Below, piece by piece: positions 26,009 to 34,953 of a DNA stretch of 64,000 bases. A program made the translations under genes and the position numbers. This DNA comes from [Lactobacillus] rogosae (lineage in GTDB: Bacteria; Bacillota; Clostridia; Lachnospirales; Lachnospiraceae). The notes under the pieces are model-generated. The model was not told where the DNA came from. It saw nothing but the letters and a program-made list of their open reading frames with translations, and made no database searches. Numbering within the stretch: position 1 is the first letter of the stretch; the number at the start of each line of letters is the position of its first letter. The DNA is taken from contig FONU01000016.1 of assembly GCA_900112995.1 (NCBI GenBank), positions 1 to 64,000 on the forward strand, read 5' to 3'.

Positions 26009-26401
26009 TTAAAATTTTACTATTTCTGGCTCGTGTGTAAAAGATGAAAATGTCGCAGTTGCATTCTTAAAATAGAACACTTCAGTGTTGCCATCATCTG
26101 CGGAATACATTTTCTGTAATGAAGGGTATGCATCAAGCATAGACTGTCTTGCTTCTTTTCTATCATCTTCTACAAGCTCTCCAGCTACACGCAGCCACTC
26201 TCCATCCTTAAATGCACAGATTTCAACTTTCGGATTTGCGTGAATTTGCTTTGATACATCCTTTATCTTTCCAGTCTGAATATACAACTTTCCTTCAAAA
26301 ATATGTGCTGTCCCGAAAGGTCTTACCCTTGGCTGATCTCCTTCAACTGTTGCTAAATAATATGTTTCTACTTCTTTTAAAAATTTAAGTACTCTTTCCA
26401 T
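26009..26401 (-). CDS. pyridoxamine 5'-phosphate oxidase family FMN-binding protein
   Basis: The 130-residue protein opens MERVLKFLKEVETYYLATVE and continues with GDQPRVRPFGTAHIFEGKLY and KDVSKQIHANPKVEICAF, the split-barrel FMN fold common in gut Firmicutes. Related proteins reduce or bind flavins or F420-like cofactors; a specific reaction cannot be named. It is the second such protein in this region (also 23396-23896), but the two are only distantly similar. It is followed by a long hairpin on its 3' side. Confidence 0.82.
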   Translation of the reverse strand: MERVLKFLKEVETYYLATVEGDQPRVRPFGTAHIFEGKLYIQTGKIKDVSKQIHANPKVEICAFKDGEWLRVAGELVEDDRKEARQSMLDAYPSLQKMYSADDGNTEVFYFKNATATFSSFTHEPEIVKF

Positions 26402-26511
26402 AATATTTCTCCGTAGTTTTGTTTTTCTTATATGATATCACTTACTATATATTTTGTTAAGAACTCTGCTGTAACTGCCTTAATGAGCCACATACACATA
26501 TATTTCTATTA

Positions 26512-26628
26512 CTACTCTATCTCATATTCATACATTCTGAATTGTCTGGTTTCCACAGTATCGTAAAATATGTCTTCTGTACTTATTTATTTAAAACCAG
26601 CTTTAATATACAGCTTGTCAGCTAAAAA
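26512..26628 (-). pseudogene. GNAT acetyltransferase C-terminal remnant
   Basis: The minus frame reads LADKLYIKAGFK, then TAA, then ISTEDIFYDTVETRQFRMYEYEIE and a final stop. The pattern YxKxGF followed by a YDTV-type strand is typical of the C-terminal end of GNAT N-acetyltransferases. The remaining part is absent and the frame runs into the 3' end of the next gene. It is a short, doubly damaged remnant. Confidence 0.65.
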
Positions 26629-26629
26629 T

Positions 26630-27199
26630 CTATAATGTCATTCTATTCCCACAATACTCACATACCGCTACCTGCTTTTTCACGCCTTCAATCTGCGCTC
26701 CACATTTAGGGCAGGTAATATATATCTTTTTAGCAGCTTTAGTAAACATTACATCTTTTAATGAGTTTTTCGTTTCTTTTATAGTTTCTACAATATTTTT
26801 AATTCCTGGTAAAGTTTTTGTGCCCTTATTGTTAATTGTAGTTTCCCCTTTAACCATTAATTGTGTAATCTTGTCAATCCATATAGGCATCTGCTTCTTT
26901 TCCGAGTCCCGAAATCTAAAAGACATTTGCTGGTTTACGGTAAATATCTGCATTTCTTTATTGCCATCTTTTGCTTTCAAAATCAATACCTGTGGCTTAT
27001 TATTATACATTTTTATTTGTTCTAAAGGATATTTTTTTATTTCCTTAACTCTACCAAATACTCCTATACAAACATAAATAATATTTTTATTGGTTAATAC
27101 TAATTCATCCTTAAATACAGGCAGGCTGTTCGTCGTACAGGCAACATTATTATTCTGCAATATAACTGCTTCATCTATATCCAAATTATAATCTGTCAA
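26630..27199 (-). CDS. hypothetical protein: PH-like domain plus C-terminal zinc ribbon
   Basis: The 189-residue protein has an N-terminal beta-rich domain resembling bacterial PH or GRAM-like domains (ELVLTNKNIIYVCIGVFG, YPLEQIKMYNNKPQVLILKA). A basic linker follows, then a zinc ribbon (CPKCG and CEYCGNR). Such domain pairs are found in uncharacterised membrane-associated Firmicutes proteins. No signal peptide or membrane segment is present. It lies just downstream of the Rnf operon terminator, on the same strand. Confidence 0.6.
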   Translation of the reverse strand: MTDYNLDIDEAVILQNNNVACTTNSLPVFKDELVLTNKNIIYVCIGVFGRVKEIKKYPLEQIKMYNNKPQVLILKAKDGNKEMQIFTVNQQMSFRFRDSEKKQMPIWIDKITQLMVKGETTINNKGTKTLPGIKNIVETIKETKNSLKDVMFTKAAKKIYITCPKCGAQIEGVKKQVAVCEYCGNRMTL

Positions 27200-27302
27200 T
27201 TTTCTCTCCTTGTATAATTATCCATCTATTTACAATTTTTAATCTAAAACTCTAATATAAAATTTTAAATTTGAAAACTTTATTTATAAATAATATAACA
27301 CA

Positions 27303-27347
27303 AAAACCGCTAGTAGAAAACTCATAATGTCTTCCACTAGCGGTTTT
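27303..27347 (-). terminator. terminator of the rnf operon
   Basis: AAAACCGCTAGT and ACTAGCGGTTTT form a perfect 12-bp stem with a 21-base loop and a U run on the minus strand. It is also usable in the other direction. Confidence 0.85.
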
Positions 27348-27413
27348 ATACAATCAATCCATAAAGAACTAATATAATAATTGTATTAATTCCTATCAGA
27401 CTATACTCATATA

Positions 27414-28208
27414 TTAATTCTGCTTATGAATAATCTTCTTAGGACACTTCTCAGCACACTTGCCACAGCCAACGCACTTAGACTGGTCGATGTGTGCGAT
27501 ATTGTTCTCTACAGTGATAGCACCATACTCACACTGCTTTGTACATAACATACAGCCGATACATCCAACTGAACATACCTGCATAACATCTTTACCCTTA
27601 TTCTGTGAAGAACAGTTGACTGCATAAGATGCCTTGTATGGAATAAGTTCGATAAGGTGTCTTGGACATGTAGCAACACACTTGCCACAGGCTTTACATT
27701 TTTCCTTATCTACTACAGCTACACCATTAACTACATGGATAGCATCGAATGGACAAGCCTTAACGCATGAGCCATAACCCATACATCCGTATGTACATCC
27801 CTTAGGACCACCATTAGGTGCTATGTTCATCATAGTACAATCCTGTACACCAGAATATACATAGTTATTCTTAGCCTTATCACAGTCTCCGCCACACTTA
27901 ACGAATGCTGTCATACGCTCCTGGCTTCCTGCCTCAGCACCCATAATAGCTGCTATCTTTGCTGCTACCGGAGCACCACCAACTGGACATGCACCACAAT
28001 CAGCTTCACCTGCTGCGATAGCCTTTGCAAGTGCATCACAACCTGCGTATCCACAACCACCACAGTTGTTACCTGGAAGCTCTGCTCTTACATCTATTTC
28101 CTTCTGGTCAACCTCAACTGCAAACTTCTTTCCCATAAATCCAAGGAAGAGTCCAAGAAGAAGACCTGTTACACCTACGGCACAAGCCGCAATAATAATA
28201 CCTGTCAT
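27414..28208 (-). CDS. rnfB: Rnf electron transport complex subunit B
   Basis: RnfB takes electrons from reduced ferredoxin in the membrane-bound Rnf complex. The 264-residue product has an N-terminal membrane helix, a GNNCGGCGYAGCDALA cluster with CGACPVGG, and two later ferredoxin-type cluster pairs (CKACGKCVATCP, CIGCMLCTKQC and CVGCGKCAEKCP). GGAGG lies nine bases before the ATG. It is the last gene of rnfCDGEAB, the order usual in Clostridia. Rnf couples ferredoxin oxidation by NAD+ to Na+ or H+ export. Confidence 0.97.
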   Translation of the reverse strand: MTGIIIAACAVGVTGLLLGLFLGFMGKKFAVEVDQKEIDVRAELPGNNCGGCGYAGCDALAKAIAAGEADCGACPVGGAPVAAKIAAIMGAEAGSQERMTAFVKCGGDCDKAKNNYVYSGVQDCTMMNIAPNGGPKGCTYGCMGYGSCVKACPFDAIHVVNGVAVVDKEKCKACGKCVATCPRHLIELIPYKASYAVNCSSQNKGKDVMQVCSVGCIGCMLCTKQCEYGAITVENNIAHIDQSKCVGCGKCAEKCPKKIIHKQN

Positions 28209-28223
28209 TATTCAATATCCTCC

Positions 28224-28796
28224 TTAGATTATTCCTGAAAATCCGAAAAATGCAATTGACATAAGTCCTGCTGTTAAAAGAACGATAGGCATTCCCTTAA
28301 AACTTTCTGGAACATCATTGTCCTCTGTACGCTCACGTACACCAGCCATTATTACGATAGCTATTGTAAAACCAACAGCTGTACCAAGACCACTTACAAA
28401 TGATTCGATTAAGTTGTATGAATTCTGTACATTTGTTAAAGCGATACCAAGTACGGCACAGTTAGTTGTGATAAGTGGAAGGTATACACCAAGTGCCTCA
28501 TATAAAGGTGGCATACACTTCTTAAGTACCATTTCAACAAACTGAACTAATGTTGCTATTACAAGAATGAATACTACAGTATTCAGGTATGTAAGGTTAA
28601 GTGGTGTTAATATAAAATCATATATAAGGCTGCATATGATTGATGATATAGAGATAACACCAATAACAGCGCCACCCATTCCGGCAGCTGTGTTTATTTT
28701 CTTTGATACACCAAGGAAAGGACACAGACCTAAGAACTGGCTTAATACAACGTTGTTAACAAGCGCTGTGCTTATAGCGATAACTAATAAATTCAT
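28224..28796 (-). CDS. rnfA: Rnf electron transport complex subunit A
   Basis: The 190-residue integral membrane protein has six hydrophobic segments and the RnfA pattern VNNVVLSQFLGLCPFLGVSKK and ITTNCAVLGIAL, with Cys residues that in the related RnfE/NqrD-E pair form the membrane iron-sulfur site. GGGAGGAG precedes the ATG. It is homologous to RnfE upstream, as expected for this duplicated pair. It is translated as part of the operon; gaps to the neighbouring genes are 15-16 bases. Confidence 0.96.
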   Translation of the reverse strand: MNLLVIAISTALVNNVVLSQFLGLCPFLGVSKKINTAAGMGGAVIGVISISSIICSLIYDFILTPLNLTYLNTVVFILVIATLVQFVEMVLKKCMPPLYEALGVYLPLITTNCAVLGIALTNVQNSYNLIESFVSGLGTAVGFTIAIVIMAGVRERTEDNDVPESFKGMPIVLLTAGLMSIAFFGFSGII

Positions 28797-28812
28797 CTTT
28801 TACTCTCCTCCC

Positions 28813-29478
28813 TTAGTTCTCTTTTTCTTCATCTGAAACATAGTCTGGAACCTCAGCAGGCTTCATTCCATGCTTTCTCTTTACTCTGTTCATAACAGCT
28901 ACACACATAGCAAGTACGAAGAATGCACCAGGTGCAAGGATAAATATACTAGCTGGTGTATAACCAAAGTTAGAAAGATCTACAAGTGCTGAACTACCTG
29001 TTGAAAGGATTGTTCCGCCACCAAGTAACTCTCTGATTGCACCAAGGATTGTGATAGCACATGTGAAACCAAGTCCCATTCCGATACCATCAAACATTGA
29101 TGGAAGTGCTGGGTTCTTAGAAGCATATGACTCTGCACGTCCTAAGATAATACAGTTAACAACGATAAGTGGTATATAGATACCAAGTGCATCATATATA
29201 GATGGCACAAAGCCCTGTAATAAGAACTGTATTATTGTAACAAATGATGCAACGATCACGATATAAGCTGGCATTCTTACGCTGTCTGGAATAACCTTTC
29301 TAAGTAATGAAATGAAAAGGTTAGAAAGCATAAGAACTGCTGTTGTAGAAAGTCCCATTCCGATACCATTGATTGCTGATGTAGTAACCGCAAGTGTAGG
29401 ACACATACCAAGTGTTAAAACCAGAGTAGGATTCTCTTTGATAATACCATTATAAAGTCTTTCAACACATTTATTCAA
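28813..29478 (-). CDS. rnfE: Rnf electron transport complex subunit E
   Basis: The 222-residue membrane subunit contains NGIIKENPTLVLTLGMCPTLAV and IVVNCIILGRAESYA, the RnfE/NqrD pattern, with about six membrane segments. The likely start is TTG at 29478 because GGAGG lies eight bases before it and family members begin at NKCVERL. The in-frame GTG at 29487 overlaps the ribosome binding site. The start overlaps the last codons of rnfG by 8 bases, implying coupled translation. Confidence 0.93.
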   Translation of the reverse strand: MNKCVERLYNGIIKENPTLVLTLGMCPTLAVTTSAINGIGMGLSTTAVLMLSNLFISLLRKVIPDSVRMPAYIVIVASFVTIIQFLLQGFVPSIYDALGIYIPLIVVNCIILGRAESYASKNPALPSMFDGIGMGLGFTCAITILGAIRELLGGGTILSTGSSALVDLSNFGYTPASIFILAPGAFFVLAMCVAVMNRVKRKHGMKPAEVPDYVSDEEKEN

Positions 29479-30133
29479 CTGAAACACCTCCTACTGTCTT
29501 AACATTAGCCTTAGCAAGGTCTGCATATACAGCTAATGCTGCATTAACACCCTTTGTTATAGCCTTAGATGTAACTGTAGAACCACCGATTGCATCAATA
29601 GAGCTGTCTGATGATGAACCTGTTCCATCTGTTACTACCTTATATTCTGAAGTCTTAGTTCCGTTAAACTGTGCTAAGAATGAAGGATCCTGCTTAGCTC
29701 TCATACCAAGACCTGCTGTTTCACTTATTGTAAGAATAGATGTTCCAAGATATGTTCCATCTGTTGAAAGTCCAACAGAGAACTTGATATCTCCGCCGTA
29801 ACCATCATGTGCAACAACTGTTACTACGAAACCTATAATCTTACCATTCTTAATACCAGCAACTACCTCTGATACATCATCCTTAGAGAAATCTGTTGCA
29901 GAAGCTGAAAGTACTGCCTTAGCTGTTTCTGCTACCTTATCAGAAGCATAACTTCCATCAAGTGCTTCAAACTTATCAGCATCAGCAATAACCTCCTGGT
30001 AAGCCTTCTGCTTAGCCTTCTCGTTCTGCTGTGCGATAGGGTCTTTAGTTACATTATATACAAGACCAAGAAGGATACCTGCAACAAGTGTAATTGCGAA
30101 TAATATACATGCGTCTTTTATTATATTCTTCAT
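29471..30133 (-). CDS. rnfG: Rnf electron transport complex subunit G
   Basis: RnfG is a membrane-anchored flavoprotein with covalent FMN on the extracytoplasmic side. From the ATG at 30133 (GGAGG nine bases upstream) the product is 220 residues with one N-terminal membrane segment, the FMN-binding domain, and AIGGSTVTSKAI, which holds the Thr that receives FMN (S/D-G-A/S-T-x-T type motif). Longer readings to 30178 run back into rnfD in another frame. It is separated from the rnfD stop by a single base. Confidence 0.95.
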   Translation of the reverse strand: MKNIIKDACILFAITLVAGILLGLVYNVTKDPIAQQNEKAKQKAYQEVIADADKFEALDGSYASDKVAETAKAVLSASATDFSKDDVSEVVAGIKNGKIIGFVVTVVAHDGYGGDIKFSVGLSTDGTYLGTSILTISETAGLGMRAKQDPSFLAQFNGTKTSEYKVVTDGTGSSSDSSIDAIGGSTVTSKAITKGVNAALAVYADLAKANVKTVGGVSVE

Positions 30134-30134
30134 C

Positions 30135-31106
30135 TTATGCAGCCTCCTTTGCCTTTTTTTCCGGCTTTTTCTTGCCAAATGACTTAGGTACTGTAACTCT
30201 TTCGATAAGAGGTACTAAGAGGTTACAGAAGATGATTGCGTATGAAACGCCTTCTGCTGAACCACCAAACATTCTGAATATGAATGTAAGTAAACCTAAG
30301 CAGACACCGAATACTAACTTACCATTAGGTGTGATAGGTGATGTAACATAATCAGTTGCCATAAAGAAAGCACCAAGAATAAGACCACCACCACAGATTT
30401 CCTGTAACATATACATAGCATCAAACTGATGTCCTGGTGCGAAAAGGAATATAAGCACTGCAAATGTTCCAATGTAAGAAAGTGGAATTCTTAAAGAAAT
30501 AATCTTTCTTACAACAAGATATATAGCACCAATAAGAAGACATATAACTGATGTCTCACCGATAACACCGCTTGTCTTACCAATAAACATAGTAAGAAGT
30601 GTAGGAGCTGTCTGTCCTACAACCTCTGAACCTGGCTTTAATATAGCAAGAGGTGTAGCTCCGGAATATGCATCACATACGAAGTTAGTCATTGGACCTG
30701 TATATGCAATAAGAAGGAAACATCTTGCTGCAAGTGCAGGGTTCATAAAGTTCTGACCAATTCCGCCAAACAACTGCTTAACAATAATAATTGCAAATAC
30801 ACAGCCAACAATCTCAAAACCAATGTTGAGAGTTGATGGAATGTTAAGTGCAATAAGAAGACCTGTAACAGCGGCACTAAGGTCCATAACTGTTATCTTC
30901 TTATGCATAAAATACTCATATACTGCTTCAGAAGCCATACACACTGCAATACCAACTATGATACGAATAAGTGCCTGGACTCCGAAGTTATAAATACCAA
31001 ATATACTAGCAGGGGCTAACGCTATAAGTACGTCTCTCATAATAGTCTGAGTAGTATCCTTGCTACGTACATGTGGATTAGTTGATACGTTAAAAATCTC
31101 GCTCAC
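30135..31106 (-). CDS. rnfD: Rnf electron transport complex subunit D
   Basis: The 323-residue integral membrane subunit has about nine hydrophobic segments and the flavinylation motif YSGATPLAIL, where the Thr of SGATP carries covalent FMN. It also has FMNPALAARCFLLIAY and GGGLILGAFFMATDYVTSP, typical of RnfD/NqrB. The start is GTG at 31106, with GGGAGG upstream. It forms the ion-translocating core of the complex together with RnfA and RnfE. Confidence 0.96.
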   Translation of the reverse strand: MSEIFNVSTNPHVRSKDTTQTIMRDVLIALAPASIFGIYNFGVQALIRIIVGIAVCMASEAVYEYFMHKKITVMDLSAAVTGLLIALNIPSTLNIGFEIVGCVFAIIIVKQLFGGIGQNFMNPALAARCFLLIAYTGPMTNFVCDAYSGATPLAILKPGSEVVGQTAPTLLTMFIGKTSGVIGETSVICLLIGAIYLVVRKIISLRIPLSYIGTFAVLIFLFAPGHQFDAMYMLQEICGGGLILGAFFMATDYVTSPITPNGKLVFGVCLGLLTFIFRMFGGSAEGVSYAIIFCNLLVPLIERVTVPKSFGKKKPEKKAKEAA

Positions 31107-31119
31107 TTTTAATCCTCCC

Positions 31120-32439
31120 TTATTTCTTTCTTCTGTTAGCCAGAACGATACTTCTCATAGCCTTAATCTGCTGTGTTAATGGTCTCTTAGCTGGACAGAC
31201 ATATGAACAGCTTCCGCACATTACACACTCCATACCATCAAACTTAACGAAACCAGCTTCATCGTTCTTAGCTGCAAATGAAGCAAGCTTAGCTGGAAGT
31301 AAATGGCTTGGACATCCTTCACCACATCTTCCACAACGGATACATGCTGTCTCTTCAAGCTTAGATACAACATCATTCTGGAATACAAGAAGTGATGAGC
31401 TTCCCTTTATAACTGGTACATCGAGACTATACATAGCAAATCCCATCATAGGACCACCCGATATGTACTTCTCTGGTTCGCCAACTACACCACCGACTGC
31501 TTCAAGAAGCTGTCTGTAGTTCATGCCAAGCCATACATAGAAGTTGCCTGGTTCTTTAACACCATCACCTGTAACAGTAACGATTCTCTTAGTAAGTGGC
31601 TTTCCTTCAATAACAGCCATATATATGCTGTATATTGTATCTACGTTATGTACGATACATCCTGCATCTGCTGGAAGCATAGTTGAGTTGATGCTTCTGC
31701 CTGTTGTAGCATAGATAAGACTACGCTCACCACCCTGAGGATACTTGGTCTTTAAAACCTTAACCTCGATATCTGGCTCAGAGGCAACTGCTGCCTGCAT
31801 AACTTTGATAGCTTCAGGCTTATTATCTTCAATACCAATAATACCCTTAGCGTGATCAAAGATGCTTAATGCAACCTTTAAGCCAAGTACAATCTTGTCT
31901 GACTCTTCAAGAAGTCTTCTGTAATCGGATGTAAGGTATGGTTCACATTCAGCACCATTTACTATAATATAATCAATTCCTTCTGGATTCTTAGGGCTTA
32001 ACTTTACGTTAGTAGGGAAGCCTGCACCACCCATACCTACTACACCTGCATCCTTAATTCTTTGTAATACTTCTTCTTTAGAAAGTTCTTCTAACTTCTT
32101 CGGAGTATACTCAACTTCCTTAAATTCTCCATCATTCTCAATGATGATTGAATTGCACTTTCCACCTGTGGCTAGCGTTCTTGGCTCTATAGCCTTAACT
32201 GTACCAGAAACAGATGAATGGATATTAGCTGATACGAATCCACCAGCCTCAGCAATCAACTGTCCAGCAAGGACGTAATCACCTTTGGCAACTACTGGAA
32301 CTGCCGGCGCACCGATGTGCTGTGAAAGTGGGAAAACCATCTCTCCTACAGCAGGGAACAACTCTTTTATAGGCTTATCCTTTGATAATTCCTTGCCGTC
32401 ATATGGATGTATTCCACCTTTAAATGTACACTTTCCCAT
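31120..32439 (-). CDS. rnfC: Rnf electron transport complex subunit C
   Basis: RnfC is the NADH-binding flavo-iron-sulfur subunit. The 439-residue product begins with the conserved TFKGGIHPYDGKELS, has the FMN/NAD region GVVGMGGAGFPTNVKL and ECEPYLTSDYRRL, and ends with two [4Fe-4S] motifs (CIRCGRCGEGCP and CVMCGSCSYVCPAKRP). AGGAG lies nine bases before the ATG. It is the first gene of the operon; the 250-base region between it and the divergent exonuclease gene must hold both promoters, but no consensus box stands out. Confidence 0.97.
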   Translation of the reverse strand: MGKCTFKGGIHPYDGKELSKDKPIKELFPAVGEMVFPLSQHIGAPAVPVVAKGDYVLAGQLIAEAGGFVSANIHSSVSGTVKAIEPRTLATGGKCNSIIIENDGEFKEVEYTPKKLEELSKEEVLQRIKDAGVVGMGGAGFPTNVKLSPKNPEGIDYIIVNGAECEPYLTSDYRRLLEESDKIVLGLKVALSIFDHAKGIIGIEDNKPEAIKVMQAAVASEPDIEVKVLKTKYPQGGERSLIYATTGRSINSTMLPADAGCIVHNVDTIYSIYMAVIEGKPLTKRIVTVTGDGVKEPGNFYVWLGMNYRQLLEAVGGVVGEPEKYISGGPMMGFAMYSLDVPVIKGSSSLLVFQNDVVSKLEETACIRCGRCGEGCPSHLLPAKLASFAAKNDEAGFVKFDGMECVMCGSCSYVCPAKRPLTQQIKAMRSIVLANRRKK

Positions 32440-32691
32440 GACATATTTCTCCTTATAAAATAATATATGTTATCATCCAAAGCAATGCAAAAACAGATAG
32501 ACAACCATAAAACCCAAGCTTAATGATTGTGTATCTGATTTATAATAATTATGAACGATAATTAATATATTAATATAATATATCATTTATCATTAAAAAT
32601 CTACTTTTTTTTGTGTATATATTCGTATATAATAAACAAAAACTGACATTTTTTTAACGTATACTTTTTGTAATCAAAGGATTTATAATTA

Positions 32692-33846
32692 ATGAAGACT
32701 ATAACTAAAACATTTAATCTAAACGATATACACAACAACGACAGCAATACTAATAATACTGCTGATAATTTTATCAATAATTCTCTCTGCAGCGAGCATA
32801 CAATATTTTTTGATATTGAAACAACCGGCTTTTCGCACAAGACAAGCTTCTGTTATTTAATCGGCACTGCTTATATAAAGAATTCCATACTTACCATAAT
32901 ACAGTGGCTTGCCCAGTCCAAGGCTGACGAAGTGCAGGTAATAGCAAGCTTTCTTAATGCTGCCGCTTCATTTGATACACTGGTGCATTTTAATGGAGAC
33001 AATTTTGACATTCCATTTATTAAAGACAGAGCCGCACACCTTAACATTCCGTACACACTTGATAAGCTCTTAAGCTATGATTTATACAAATGTGTACGTC
33101 CATTAAAGGCATTACTAAAGCTTGAAAGCTGTAACCAGAAGTCTGTTGAGCAATTCCTTAACATAAGCCGTGATGATGAATTCTCTGGCGGCGAGCTTAT
33201 CAAGGTATACAACGACTATGTTAAGACTGGAGAAGCTTCTTACGAAGAACTGCTTCTGCTTCATAATTATGATGATGTATACGGACTTATCCAGCTTTCA
33301 TCTATAACTGCCTACAATGCTGTATTAGAAGAAAATGTAACCTATACTGGATATTCTGTCGAATATTCCGATGATACTAATAAAAATGGAGATTTAATAA
33401 TTAACTATACCCTGCCCTGTGCAGTTCCCATACCCGTTATTCATCTTGATAATAATGGATATGCCATAAGAATCAATGGCAATACTATGAAAATCAAACT
33501 GCCATTAATAACTGATAATCTCAGATTATATTATAGTGATTATAAGAATTACTACTATCTTCCATACGAAGATACTGCCATTCACAAAAGTGTAGCTGCT
33601 TATGTTGATGCTGAATGTAAAGTGAAAGCAACCAGAGAAACAGCATACACTAAAAAATTCGCTTCGTTTATCAAACTGCCTTGTTACAATACAGACAGTC
33701 TCCAGACTTCTGAATATATATTCAGATATGAGTATAATGATGCTAATATATACCTTTTATACGATAAAAAAGAACTGCCTGAAGACATAATTCTTCAGGC
33801 AGTACATATACTGATTACTTTTTTCTGTAGAAAAACAACTCACTAG
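32692..33846 (+). CDS. YprB-type ribonuclease H-like (DEDD) exonuclease domain protein
   Basis: The 384-residue protein has DEDD exonuclease motifs: FFDIETTGF (Exo I), HFNGDNFDIPFI (Exo II), and HNYDDVYGL (Exo III). The N-terminal half matches the YprB/RNase_H_2 family of Firmicutes; the C-terminal half, rich in Tyr and Asp, is unassigned. Members are presumed 3'-5' nucleases with unproved substrates. The sequence runs 32 bases into the convergent cheR gene, and a terminator for cheR is embedded in its final codons. AAAGGA precedes the ATG at a spacing of about ten. Confidence 0.8.
   Translation: MKTITKTFNLNDIHNNDSNTNNTADNFINNSLCSEHTIFFDIETTGFSHKTSFCYLIGTAYIKNSILTIIQWLAQSKADEVQVIASFLNAAASFDTLVHFNGDNFDIPFIKDRAAHLNIPYTLDKLLSYDLYKCVRPLKALLKLESCNQKSVEQFLNISRDDEFSGGELIKVYNDYVKTGEASYEELLLLHNYDDVYGLIQLSSITAYNAVLEENVTYTGYSVEYSDDTNKNGDLIINYTLPCAVPIPVIHLDNNGYAIRINGNTMKIKLPLITDNLRLYYSDYKNYYYLPYEDTAIHKSVAAYVDAECKVKATRETAYTKKFASFIKLPCYNTDSLQTSEYIFRYEYNDANIYLLYDKKELPEDIILQAVHILITFFCRKTTH
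33774..33803 (-). terminator. cheR terminator embedded in the yprB-like coding sequence
   Basis: ACTGCCTGAAGA and TCTTCAGGCAGT form a perfect 12-bp stem around a 6-base loop; on the minus strand TCTTTTTTA follows. It lies 12 bases after the cheR stop, inside codons of the opposite gene. Confidence 0.85.
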
Positions 33847-34594
33847 ATTCATAACCAAGGTCTTTATAATTGATAATCTGCTCTGTATTACCAACAAATA
33901 AACAGCCGCCCTTAACTAATGAATCATTGAATTTCTTATATATCTCTAACTTGGCATCTTCTGTAAAATAGATAAGTACATTTCGACAAACTATAAGATG
34001 ACAGCTCTGAGGATATGAGTCTTTTAAAAGATTAGACTTCTTGAACTCAACGCACTTCTTAATCTCATCTGAAATCTTATAGTACTTATCTCCCATTTTT
34101 TCAAAATATTTATTCTTATACTCATCAGGAAGTCCCTTTAAGCTGTTGGCTGAATACACGCCATCTTTGGCCTTTTCAAGAACCTGGTCATCTATATCGG
34201 TAGCATATATCTTTATATCTTTAAGTGGGACTTTCTTTGCAAGCACCATTGCAAGTGAATATGGCTCATCACCTGTTGAACAAGCAGCACTCCATATCTT
34301 AAGTCTTGGTCCAAACTTCTTAATCAGGTCTGGAAGGATAATCTCATCAAGCTTCTTCCATAACGCTGGATTTCTATAGAATTCTGACACATTAATTGTA
34401 AGATAATTAACGAATTCATCAAGCATCTGGGCATCATTCTTTATCGCATTGCAATAACTGTCATAACCTGTATGCTTATTCCTTGCTATAAGTGTATCTA
34501 TTCTTCTCTTCATCTGCTTTTCTTTATAAGCATTAAGGTCAATTCCTGTAAGTCCTAACACAAATTTCTTAAAATCTTCATAATCTTTAACCAT
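33815..34594 (-). CDS. cheR: CheR chemotaxis protein methyltransferase
   Basis: CheR methylates glutamates on chemoreceptors using SAM. From the ATG at 34594 (AGAGGA seven to eight bases upstream) the product is 259 residues with an N-terminal helical domain (FKKFVLGLTGIDLNAYKEKQ, RRIDTLIARN) and the SAM domain with IWSAACSTGDEPYSLAMVL and CRNVLIYF. No other chemotaxis gene lies in the window, so this copy is isolated. It is convergent with and overlaps the exonuclease gene. Confidence 0.93.
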   Translation of the reverse strand: MVKDYEDFKKFVLGLTGIDLNAYKEKQMKRRIDTLIARNKHTGYDSYCNAIKNDAQMLDEFVNYLTINVSEFYRNPALWKKLDEIILPDLIKKFGPRLKIWSAACSTGDEPYSLAMVLAKKVPLKDIKIYATDIDDQVLEKAKDGVYSANSLKGLPDEYKNKYFEKMGDKYYKISDEIKKCVEFKKSNLLKDSYPQSCHLIVCRNVLIYFTEDAKLEIYKKFNDSLVKGGCLFVGNTEQIINYKDLGYESSELFFYRKK

Positions 34595-34953
34595 ATTGAT
34601 ATCCTCTGTTCTTTCCTGTAACATATTCCGCAGTTGTTGCAATCCCTTAGCTTTATATGGATTTTATCACACAATATTAATTGTGTCAAAATTTTATCAT
34701 TATATAAAAAATATAAAAACATTACATAAAATATCTAATTACCATATCCGATTAAGCTTACCATTATATTCAATTTTACAATATTCTGGATTTTACAACT
34801 CATTCTGCCAATATTGAATTTGCCAATATATTAAACATCGTATTAGACATATATAATTAATTACATTATAATAAACATTAATTTACTATATCAATTTAAT
34901 CTAAGCACAATGAGCACATATCACCAATTTATAAAATAGAAGGAATTAACACA
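34595..34953. other. AT-rich divergent intergenic region, nothing assigned
   Basis: This stretch lies between divergent cheR and ylmH and must contain both promoters. It is very AT-rich. No hairpin, repeat, riboswitch fold or convincing ORF was seen. Confidence 0.5.
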
